Below are positions 17,112-24,981 of a DNA stretch of 64,000 nt, in pieces. The first letter of the stretch is position 1. The number at the start of each line of letters is the position of its first letter. The position numbers and the translations under genes were made by a program. Origin of the DNA: Streptomyces sp. RKAG290 (GTDB lineage: Bacteria > Actinomycetota > Actinomycetes > Streptomycetales > Streptomycetaceae); NCBI RefSeq assembly GCF_023701695.1, contig NZ_JAJOZC010000001.1, positions 7,005,894 to 7,069,893 of the forward strand, read 5' to 3'. The notes beneath the pieces were generated by a model that was not told the DNA's origin, ran no database searches, and saw only the letters and a list, made by a program, of their open reading frames with translations.

Positions 17112-18262
17112 ATGGACACGAGTGAGCACAGGCACGACGGCGAAGCCGTGGCGACCGTCGACGTCGACCGCACCGACCTGGCTTACCGGGCCTGGCTGAA
17201 GGAGGCCGTCCGCAAGGTCCAGGCGGATGCCAACCGCTCCGCCGACACCCACCTGCTGCGGTTCCCGCTCCCCGAGAGCTGGGGCATCGACCTCTACCTG
17301 AAGGACGAGTCGACGCACCCCACCGGCAGCCTCAAGCACCGGCTGGCGCGCTCACTCTTCCTGTACGGGCTCTGCAACGGCTGGATCCGCCCCGGAGCGC
17401 CGGTGATCGAGGCGTCGAGCGGCTCGACAGCCGTCTCGGAGGCGTACTTCGCCAAGCTGATCGGGGTGCCGTTCATCGCCGTGATGCCCCGCACCACCAG
17501 CCCCGAGAAGTGCCGCCTCATCGAATTCCACGGCGGCCGCTGCCACTTCGTCGACGACTCGCGCTTGCTGTACGAGGAGTCCGCCACGCTTGCGGCACAG
17601 ACCGGTGGCCACTACATGGACCAGTTCACCTATGCGGAACGGGCCACGGACTGGCGGGGCAACAACAACATCGCGGAATCCATCTACCAGCAGTTGCGAC
17701 TGGAGCGGTACCCCGAACCGGCCTGGATCGTCGCGACCGCGGGCACCGGCGGCACCTCGGCGACCATCGCGCGGTACGTGCACTACATGCAGCACGACAC
17801 CCGGATCTGTGTGCCCGACCCGGAGAACTCCTGCTTCTTCGACGGCTGGACCCAGCACAACCCCCTTGCCACCAGCGACTGCGGCTCCCGCATCGAGGGC
17901 ATCGGCAGGCCGCGGATGGAGCCGAGCTTCGTCCCGGGGCCATCGACCGGATGATGAAGGTCCCGGACGCGGCCAGTGTCGCGGCCGTGCGTGCCCTGGA
18001 GCGGTCCATCGGCCGCAAGGCGGGCGGATCCACCGGAACGGGACTGTGGAGCGCGTTCAAGCTGGTGGCCGAGATGGTCGGGCAGGGCCGCACCGGCAGC
18101 GTCGTCACCCTGTTCTGCGACCCCGGAGACCGCTACCTCGACAAGTACTACTCCGACTCCTGGCTGGCCGGGCAGGGGCTGGACATCACCCCGTACACCC
18201 GGACGATCGACCACTTCCTGGCCACCGGCAACTGGCCCGGCCAGGAACCGATTTCGGTCTGA
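17112..18262 (+). CDS. PLP-dependent cysteine synthase-family enzyme, Cds1-like (frame broken near 17937)
   Basis: Fold-type II PLP enzyme: Lys75 in HPTGSLKHRLARS is the Schiff-base residue, and ASSGSTAVSEAYFAKLIG and TAGTGGTSATIARYV bind the cofactor phosphate. It resembles the mycobacterial cysteine desulfhydrase Cds1, which releases sulfide from cysteine. The first frame stops at 17954 after SFVPGPSTG. One G added to GGGG at 17936-17939 restores SFVPGAIDRMMKVPDAAS and carries on to a stop at 18262, 383 residues in all. GAGGAG ten bases before ATG 17112 supports the start. As written the C-terminal 100 residues would be lost. Confidence 0.82.
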
Positions 18263-18283
18263 TCCGCCGGACACCGCAGGCAG

Positions 18284-18305
18284 CGGCGCCCCGGCCGGGG
18301 CGCCG
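18284..18305. terminator. Hairpin terminator between convergent genes
   Basis: CGGCGCCCCGG at 18284-18294 and its exact complement at 18295-18305 form a fully palindromic 22-bp element. It is 21 bp after the PLP-enzyme stop and 8 bp from the convergent SRPBCC stop, so it can serve both transcripts. Confidence 0.7.
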
Positions 18306-18313
18306 TGCGGGCC

Positions 18314-18793
18314 TCAGGCCGGGGCCGCCGGGAGCCGCCGGCCGAGGTTGCGCACCGCGTCCCGGAACGCCTTGCCCATCGCTGCCCGCCCCCGCCCCAT
18401 CGTGAACCGGAACAGCGCCGACCCGTCGGCGGCGAAGGTCCACTGCACCCGCGTCCCGGTGCCGGCCGGGGTCAGCAGCCACTCCTCCAACAGGGCGTGC
18501 AGGCCCGGCGCGTTGGACTCGTCGGCCCGGTAGGCATAGCGCGTCCCCGGCTCCGCCGCGACGACCGTCTCCCGGAAGACGATCCCGCCCCGCAGCCGCA
18601 CCACACGCCCGGCGCCCGCGTCGACCGGGCGCGCCGAGGTCACCTGGGTGAACCAGCCGGGCCAGCCCTCGACATCATCGGCCAGGGCCCGGTAGACGAC
18701 GTCGGGCGGCGCGGACACCTCGGCGGCGAAGACCAGTCGTAGCGCAGCGGACTCGACGAAGTCGAGGTCCACGGAGCGGAGTCGGCGTGCCAT
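18314..18793 (-). CDS. SRPBCC family protein (polyketide cyclase/START-like)
   Basis: The 159-residue protein starts MARRLRSVDLDFVESAALRL. The pattern VFAAEVSAPPDVVYRALAD near the start, GWPGWFTQV, and a C-terminal helix (GKAFRDAVRNLGRRL) is that of SRPBCC ligand-binding folds. The family binds hydrophobic ligands but has no fixed reaction. GGGAGG eight bases before ATG 18793 decides the start over an upstream frame extension of 25 codons. It is convergent with the PLP enzyme. Confidence 0.82.
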   Translation of the reverse strand: MARRLRSVDLDFVESAALRLVFAAEVSAPPDVVYRALADDVEGWPGWFTQVTSARPVDAGAGRVVRLRGGIVFRETVVAAEPGTRYAYRADESNAPGLHALLEEWLLTPAGTGTRVQWTFAADGSALFRFTMGRGRAAMGKAFRDAVRNLGRRLPAAPA

Positions 18794-18901
18794 GGAACGC
18801 ACCTCCCGTGCGAGCGGCGGCGGACGGGCCGCGCACACCCTATCCGGCGCGCCGCCGGATGTCGCCATGTGCGGCAGCGTGGGACCGGCACGCGGATCGC
18901 G

Positions 18902-20911
18902 TCAGCGCACCGCAGTCAGTGAGCCGCCCTCCCGCAGCCGGCCCGTCAGCCGCACCGACGAGGTCCGGGGTGCCGGCACCGCGAGCGTGGTACCCGCCGA
19001 CGAGGTGCGGGCCGCCCCGGTCGCCTCGATACGGCTCACCGCACGGCTTCCGGCAGCCAGCACGTACCACCGGCCGGAGGGCGCCCTCCAGTGCGTGGCC
19101 GCCAGGACGTGCTGGCCGAACCGGCTGCACAGCGCCGTGTCGCGTCGGTCGGCCACCACGGCCGCAGGCGCGGTCGCCGACGGGTCGGGCCCCAGGAACT
19201 GCACCAGAACGCGCCCAGGGCCACGCCAGGTGTCCGCCCGGGTGCAGACCCACTGGGCCGGCGCGCCGCCCTCGGGGAGGCGCTGCTCGGCGAAGTCCCA
19301 GTTGTTGACCGCGCGGACACCGGCGCCGCGCAGCGCCCGCAGCGAGCACGCGGTGCGCGCCCAGCTCAGCAGGGCGGGGCCGCCCGTCGCCTCCCTCGGC
19401 TGGCGCGCGGGTGCGCCGCCGCCGGGCTTCGGCGTGAACGTGAGGTGGACCGGCGCCAGATCGCCGAGGTCGGTGACGAGGAACGCGTGCTTCTCCACGA
19501 TGCGCTCGGAGGAACGCAGTTGCATCACCGGCCAGGAGTCGCAGCCGGCGCCCGGCGACGGCCGCGCGACGGCGGCCGTGACGCCGTCCGCGGCCACCTT
19601 CAGCGCACGCGCCGGGGTGTTCGGTCTCAGCAGATCGCGGGTCGTGGTCTGCGCGATCCAGGGCGCCAGCAGGAAACGGGCCCGGTCGGCCCTGCGGCTG
19701 ACGACGACGGCCGCGCCCGTCGTCACGTCCGCGTCGTCGGTCCGCGCGAAGTCCAGCGCGGGCGCCGCCTTCCCGGACAGCGACTCCGCGTAACGCACCA
19801 CCCGCACACCGCCGTCGTGGAACAGCACCACGGCGGAGCCGTCCACCTCACCCGCGTACAGCAGCCGCGGTGGCTGGGCGGGGGGCACCGGGAGGGTCCC
19901 GGGCGTGGTCGAGACGGGAGTGCTGTCCGGCGTACGCCCCCAGGCGCGCAGCGCCCGGCCGAGCAGCTCCCGGTCCTCCGTGCGGTCACCGCGGGCCGGC
20001 CACGCGGTGAAGTCCACGCGCGAGGTGTCCGCCCACGCCTCTGCGGCGGTGCGCAGCAGCGCCGCCGGATCGAGGGCGGGGGCGGACCCGCTCCGGCCGG
20101 CCCGGCCGTCGGGGAGACGGACGGCCGAGCCCTCCTCGGCCAGCGCGACCACGCCCCCCGCCACCACGCACAGCGCCGCGGCGACCGCCACCGCCCGCAT
20201 CCGGTGCCTGCGCCGCAGCAGATCGCTCGGGCGCGTCTGCAGCACGCACGGGTCGAACTCCCCGGAACGCAGCAACGCCGCGGCGCCCGCGCGGTCGTCC
20301 GCAGCCAGCCGACGGGCCGCCCGCACCGCCCCCTCCGCGTCTTCGGCATCCGCCCGCGCGAGCAGCGCCTGCGCCTCGGGCTCCGCCAGCTCCTCCAGCA
20401 GCCGCAGCGCGAAAGCCGCCCGTACGGCCTCCGGAACCGCCGACATCGCCTGGTCCAGGGCGAGCTCCGCCGCGCCCCCGGCGCGCGGGAAGAGCCGCAG
20501 ACCCCAGACGGCCGGGAGCGTGGGGCGCAGTGCGGCAGGTGCCGGCAGCCGGTCCGGCCACCAGCGTGGCCGGCGCTCGTGGGCCAGCGCGGTGCGCAGC
20601 ACCCGCAGCCGCATCCAGGCATAGGCGGAGGTGGCACCGCCCGGGGCCGGCCGCTGCGAGCCGCCCCGGGTCTGTGCCGGGACGCGGGCCGGGGCCGGGG
20701 CCTCGGGCGCCGTCCGCACCCCCGGCAGTGCGCGCTGGACCACGGCGTGCGCGGCCAGCACGCGGCGGTGCCGGCCGAGAGCCGGCGGCAGCACCAGATA
20801 GGCGAGCCGGACGAGGCGCGGATAGTGCTCCACGAGTGCGGCCTCGGCCTGCTGGACGCCGTGGCGTTCGCTGTTGCCAAAGGACCGCTGCTGCGGGTGG
20901 TGGATCGGCAT
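18902..20911 (-). CDS. Membrane protein with sigma-factor-like N-terminal domain, function unknown
   Basis: A 669-residue protein. Residues about 27-60 (ALVEHYPRLVRLAYLVLP) look like ECF sigma region 2. Residues about 150-215 (MSAVPEAVRAAFALRLLEEL then ARRLAADD) look like a decayed region 4. A single membrane helix (AVAVAAALCVVAGGVVALA) follows at about 240-260, then an outside domain of about 400 residues rich in beta segments with several Cys. Cytoplasmic N-terminus and outside C-terminus are inferred. A start 13 codons upstream (20950) is possible. Catalytic motifs are absent. The sigma resemblance is my reading, not a database result. Confidence 0.72.
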   Translation of the reverse strand: MPIHHPQQRSFGNSERHGVQQAEAALVEHYPRLVRLAYLVLPPALGRHRRVLAAHAVVQRALPGVRTAPEAPAPARVPAQTRGGSQRPAPGGATSAYAWMRLRVLRTALAHERRPRWWPDRLPAPAALRPTLPAVWGLRLFPRAGGAAELALDQAMSAVPEAVRAAFALRLLEELAEPEAQALLARADAEDAEGAVRAARRLAADDRAGAAALLRSGEFDPCVLQTRPSDLLRRRHRMRAVAVAAALCVVAGGVVALAEEGSAVRLPDGRAGRSGSAPALDPAALLRTAAEAWADTSRVDFTAWPARGDRTEDRELLGRALRAWGRTPDSTPVSTTPGTLPVPPAQPPRLLYAGEVDGSAVVLFHDGGVRVVRYAESLSGKAAPALDFARTDDADVTTGAAVVVSRRADRARFLLAPWIAQTTTRDLLRPNTPARALKVAADGVTAAVARPSPGAGCDSWPVMQLRSSERIVEKHAFLVTDLGDLAPVHLTFTPKPGGGAPARQPREATGGPALLSWARTACSLRALRGAGVRAVNNWDFAEQRLPEGGAPAQWVCTRADTWRGPGRVLVQFLGPDPSATAPAAVVADRRDTALCSRFGQHVLAATHWRAPSGRWYVLAAGSRAVSRIEATGAARTSSAGTTLAVPAPRTSSVRLTGRLREGGSLTAVR

Positions 20912-21056
20912 GAGTTCGGTGCCTTCTGAGCCGTAGGCGAAAACCTTCACACCGACAAACGACTCGATCGTGTGACGGTCACATCACCTGCTCACGGCAC
21001 CTGTCGCCGCACGCGTCCGGGTACGGTCGCCGGCCCGTCCCCGTCGGCACGGCGGG

Positions 21057-21509
21057 TCAGTGATACGGCTGCGCCGGACGGTCGAGCATGGAGTCCAGCA
21101 CCCGGCCGAAGACCCGCCGCCCCGCGCCCGCGATCAGCGGATCACCCCACCGCGGCAGCAGCCGGACGCTCAGCTCCTCCACCCACACCACGTGCGAGCC
21201 GGCATGGGTGGGATACACGTCGATCGAGGCCCGGCCCAGCACCACCTTGCCGCGCTTCTCCAGGCGGCACATTCCCGCCCTGCTGCCGGCCGGCGGTGAC
21301 CACCGGACCACTTCCATCGGATCGTCGAACGCCAGCGGGCCCACACCGGTCCGCGCCACGAAGACCGTCCCGATGCGGGTCGGCAGCCCGACGGGCACCG
21401 TGATCGTGGTCAGCGGGACATGCGCGGCGTGCCGTTCCCAGTCCGTCACCCGGCGCCAGGACTCGGCTGCGGGCAGCGGGGTGAAGCGCTCGATCCGGAA
21501 GACGGCCAC
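21057..21509 (-). CDS. SRPBCC family protein
   Basis: The 150-residue protein starts GTG-encoded MAVFRIERFTPLPAAESWRR and continues VTDWERHAAHVPLTTI, the usual opening of SRPBCC/DUF-type lipid-binding folds. The end IAGAGRRVFGRVLDSMLDR forms the long C-terminal helix. No catalytic residues are recognisable. An overlapping ATG at 21513 is out of frame, which supports GTG 21509. It is located between the sigma-like membrane protein and a DeoR gene on the same strand. Confidence 0.8.
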   Translation of the reverse strand: MAVFRIERFTPLPAAESWRRVTDWERHAAHVPLTTITVPVGLPTRIGTVFVARTGVGPLAFDDPMEVVRWSPPAGSRAGMCRLEKRGKVVLGRASIDVYPTHAGSHVVWVEELSVRLLPRWGDPLIAGAGRRVFGRVLDSMLDRPAQPYH

Positions 21510-21561
21510 AGCATGATCCTAGGCGCTGGCGGCCGGGCCGCGAGCTGAGCGGAATCCCAGC

Positions 21562-22404
21562 TCAGCCCTGGGCCGGCTCGCCGCCCGCGTTCCGGCCCGC
21601 CACCACCAGGCCCGGCAGGTGCTCCTCGATCTCCTCGCGGGCGCCGTCGGAGAGACCCGCGTCCGTGACGAAGGTGTTCACCTGCTCCAGCGTGGCGAAC
21701 GAACTCAGTCCCACCGTGCCCCACTTGGTGTGGTCGGCGACGACCACCACACGCCGTGCCGACTGGACGAAGCGCCGGTTGGTCTCGGCCTCCGCCAGGT
21801 TCGGCGTGGACAGGCCGGCCTCCACCGAGATCCCGTGCACGCCGAGGAAGAGCACATCGAAGTGGAGCGAGACGATCGCCTGGTCGGCGACCGGGCCGAC
21901 CAGCGAGTCGGACGGCGTCCGCACCCCGCCGGTGAGCACCACGGTCGCGGCACCCGGCCGGGCGCCCGGCGACCCCGGCCGCTGCGCGGAATGGAACACG
22001 TCGGCGACCCGCACCGAGTTGGTCACCACCGTCAAGTCCGGTACGTCCAGAAGATGCTGGGCGAGCGCATAGGTCGTGGTGCCCCCGGAGAGCGCGATCG
22101 CACTGCCGGGCACGGCCATCGCGGCCGCCGCCCGGGCGATGTCCTCCTTGGCGGTCAGCTCCAGGGTCGACTTGGCCTCGAAGCCGGGCTCGTGCGTACT
22201 CGCCTCGACCACCGGTACGGCGCCGCCGTGCACCTTCTCGATGACGCCCTGCCTGGCCAGCGCGTCCAGGTCCCGGCGGACGGTCATGTCGGAGACGCTC
22301 AGTTTCCTGGTCAGCTCATTGACCCTGACCCCACCGCGCCTGCGCACCTCGTCGAGGATCAGCGCACGCCGCTGCTCCGCGAGCAGATTCTGATTCTCGC
22401 TCAA
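21562..22404 (-). CDS. DeoR/GlpR family transcriptional regulator
   Basis: The 280-residue regulator has an N-terminal winged helix (VRVNELTRKLSVSDMTVRRD then LDALARQGVIEKVHGGAV). A DeoRC sugar-phosphate sensor carries SGGTTTYALAQHL, DVLFLGVHGISVEAGL and ADHTKWG. It starts with TTG 22404, with GGAAC-type purines upstream. A later start would cut the helix-turn-helix. No sugar catabolic gene is adjacent, so targets may lie elsewhere. It is divergent from the membrane hydrolase at 22588 with a 183-bp gap. Confidence 0.9.
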   Translation of the reverse strand: MSENQNLLAEQRRALILDEVRRRGGVRVNELTRKLSVSDMTVRRDLDALARQGVIEKVHGGAVPVVEASTHEPGFEAKSTLELTAKEDIARAAAAMAVPGSAIALSGGTTTYALAQHLLDVPDLTVVTNSVRVADVFHSAQRPGSPGARPGAATVVLTGGVRTPSDSLVGPVADQAIVSLHFDVLFLGVHGISVEAGLSTPNLAEAETNRRFVQSARRVVVVADHTKWGTVGLSSFATLEQVNTFVTDAGLSDGAREEIEEHLPGLVVAGRNAGGEPAQG

Positions 22405-22587
22405 CGCCGGTTCCGTTCCTTCCCTCTGGCCGTGCAGGAGTTCGTCAAGACGGGCTCATCCTTCCACGCGGTGTCGCGGGCCGCCGCCCTGGGGAGATTC
22501 GAGGTGAGCGGTGCGGACATCTGCGCCCAGCCACGATTGCGGTGACCGGGCATCAGCCGCCTTCCCCTTCGAGAGCGAGTCACCCCA

Positions 22588-24981
22588 GTGCCACCTGCCC
22601 CCCAGGCCCCGCAGAGTACAGGGCCCGCGCTGGAACTGCTGGTCCACGGCGTGGGCGGAGCCACTCCCCAGGAGATGCTCGTCGACCCGCGCACGGTCCG
22701 GGTCACCGGCGACGCCACCGCCGCCATCTACCGGCGTGCCGGTGACGTCGACGCGGAGGCGCACCCCGAGCGCTACCGGGACCGGCCCATCGCCGAGGCG
22801 TACTGCTGGTCCAACCTCACGTCGGGCAACGGCTCCCGCGCGCTGTGGCTCCTGCTGCTCCCCTTCATGGTCATCAACCTCGCCCACTGGATGCGCCCGC
22901 CCGCCACGGGCCGCCGCCGCTCGGTCCGGCTCTACGGCGCGCTCGTCCGCCTCCTCGCCCTCAGCCTCACCGTCCTGCTGACGGCCGCGGCCTGCGAGGT
23001 CGCGCTCGATCTGACCGCCTGGCAGTGCGCAGGTGTGCCGAAGTGCTCCGACCAGCGGTCGTGGCTGGGCTTCCTGTCCTCCTCGCAGGGCGGCTGGTGG
23101 TCCCAGCCCGGCCGCCGGCTCGCGCTGGCCGCGCTGGTGCCCACCGCGCTGGTGGCACTGCTCTGGTACCTGTCCAACCGCACCTGGAGCGCCTACGAGT
23201 CCCAGCGCCCGATGACCGGCGCCGTCCCCGACGACGGCGGGCCGGAGACCGCCCCCAAGCCGAGCAACGACCCCACCGTCCCGGTCGTCCGGTCCGCGCT
23301 CGGCCGGCCCGGATTCTGGTACGGACGCCGGCTGGTCGCCCGGCTGCGCGCCGCCCACACCGCCGCCGGCTTCCTCACGGTCACCGCTTCCGTCGCAGGG
23401 GCCGCGGCCCGCCAGGACCGTGCCGCCGACGGCCCGGTGCCCGAGGTGTTCGGCCGGCTGATCGAGGCCGCGCTGGTGCTGGGGATACTCGTGGTGCTCT
23501 GGGTCGTCTGCCGGCGAGGCCGCAGCGAACGGTGCCTCGACCACCGGCTCGACCGCGCGGTCAGCACGTACCTGCCGGGGTCCGCACTGCTCCTGCTCCT
23601 GCTCACCGCGGTGCACGCCGCCTGGTCGCGCCCCGGCTGGAAATCCGCGGGCACGCTCCCCGGCGACATCACGTTCCGCGTCGTCACCCTCGCCCAGGGC
23701 GCGCTCGTCGTCGTCCTCGCCGTGGTGGCGTGGAGCCTGTACCGGCGCAGCCCCGAACCGCGCACCGTGCTGCACGGACTCGGCGGCCCCGCGGTTGCGA
23801 TGCTCGCCTGCGCGCTCGGCGGCGTCATGACCGGCGGAGTGGCTCAGCGGGTCGCCGACTGGCTCGACGGCCCCGGAAGCCCCGGCATGGGCCGCAGCGC
23901 CGTCATAGAGGGACCGCCGGTGCTGCTCAGCTGGCAGGCGTCCGTCATTCCCGTTCTGCTGGTGCTGCTCGTGGTGCCGGGCCTCGCGCTCGGGGTACGG
24001 ACCTGCCTCGCCGCCCGCCGGCTGGTGCCCGTCATCGACACGGAGTACCAGGAGACCCGGCCCGACCCGGCCCGGACCGAGCAGATCGCCAGGACCCGGG
24101 CCACGGCCGCGCTCACCGACTCCGCACCCGGCATGCTCGGCCTGGTCTCCGGCGCCACGCTGCTGCTCGGCGCCGCAGCGGTCGGCGGGGCCTGGGCGAG
24201 CGGACAGGTTCCCGGCCTCGCGATGGACGGCAGCAGCCCCTTCGTCGAATCGGTGGCCGAGGCGGCGCAGTCGACCGGCTCCTGGATGATCGGCTTCGGC
24301 TTCCTGGTCTTCGTCACCTGCGGCCGGCGCGCTTACCGGGACGCCTCCGCCCGCCGCACCATCGGCATCCTCTGGGACGTCGGCACGTTCTGGCCGCGTG
24401 CCGCGCACCCGTTCGCCCCGCCCTGCTACGCGGAGCGCGCCGTCCCCGACCTGGCCTCACGCATGTCCGGCTGGACCGCACGCACCCGTGGCAGGCTCGT
24501 CATCTCCGGCCACTCCCAGGGCAGCGTCCTCGCGGCGTCCGCGGTCTGGCAACTGCCCGCCGAGACCCGCGCGCGGGTCGCCCTGCTCACCTACGGTTCG
24601 CCGATCGAGCGGCTCTACGGGCGCTGGTTCCCGGCCTACTTCGGCCCGGCGCAGCTGCACGGGCTGCACCGCTCGGTGCACTGCTGGCGCAATCTGTGGC
24701 GGGCCACCGACCCGATCGGCGGCGAGATCCGGCTCGGCGAGGAGTCCGGTCCCGAGGTGGACCGTGGCCCGCTGAAGGACCCGCTCGTCTACGGGCGCAC
24801 CCCCGACCACCCGCTGCCGGAGCCGGTACTGGGGCACTCCGACTACCAGGCCGACCCGGTCTTCGCCCAGGAGCGGGCCGCGCTCCTGGAACGGCTGGTC
24901 CCGGCCCTGCCCCGTCAGGCGGACGAGCCCCGCCTGGAACTCAGGGAAGTTCCGGAAGGTCCTCCGGATACAGCAGGGTGA
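22588..24981 (+). CDS. Polytopic membrane protein with split alpha/beta-hydrolase motifs
   Basis: A 797-residue protein. The first 25 residues hold LELLVHGVGGATP, the oxyanion-type HG motif of alpha/beta hydrolases. The nucleophile elbow SGHSQGSVLAAS appears only near residue 640, followed by LLTYGSPIERLYG, a lipase-like strand. Between them are about eleven hydrophobic segments (for example LLALSLTVLLTAAA and LIEAALVLGILVVLW). The core is thus interrupted by membrane helices. A lipid ester substrate is plausible but unproven. GTG 22588 starts MPPAPQAPQ. The tail overlaps the convergent AAA+ gene by 41 bp. Confidence 0.75.
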   Translation: MPPAPQAPQSTGPALELLVHGVGGATPQEMLVDPRTVRVTGDATAAIYRRAGDVDAEAHPERYRDRPIAEAYCWSNLTSGNGSRALWLLLLPFMVINLAHWMRPPATGRRRSVRLYGALVRLLALSLTVLLTAAACEVALDLTAWQCAGVPKCSDQRSWLGFLSSSQGGWWSQPGRRLALAALVPTALVALLWYLSNRTWSAYESQRPMTGAVPDDGGPETAPKPSNDPTVPVVRSALGRPGFWYGRRLVARLRAAHTAAGFLTVTASVAGAAARQDRAADGPVPEVFGRLIEAALVLGILVVLWVVCRRGRSERCLDHRLDRAVSTYLPGSALLLLLLTAVHAAWSRPGWKSAGTLPGDITFRVVTLAQGALVVVLAVVAWSLYRRSPEPRTVLHGLGGPAVAMLACALGGVMTGGVAQRVADWLDGPGSPGMGRSAVIEGPPVLLSWQASVIPVLLVLLVVPGLALGVRTCLAARRLVPVIDTEYQETRPDPARTEQIARTRATAALTDSAPGMLGLVSGATLLLGAAAVGGAWASGQVPGLAMDGSSPFVESVAEAAQSTGSWMIGFGFLVFVTCGRRAYRDASARRTIGILWDVGTFWPRAAHPFAPPCYAERAVPDLASRMSGWTARTRGRLVISGHSQGSVLAASAVWQLPAETRARVALLTYGSPIERLYGRWFPAYFGPAQLHGLHRSVHCWRNLWRATDPIGGEIRLGEESGPEVDRGPLKDPLVYGRTPDHPLPEPVLGHSDYQADPVFAQERAALLERLVPALPRQADEPRLELREVPEGPPDTAG

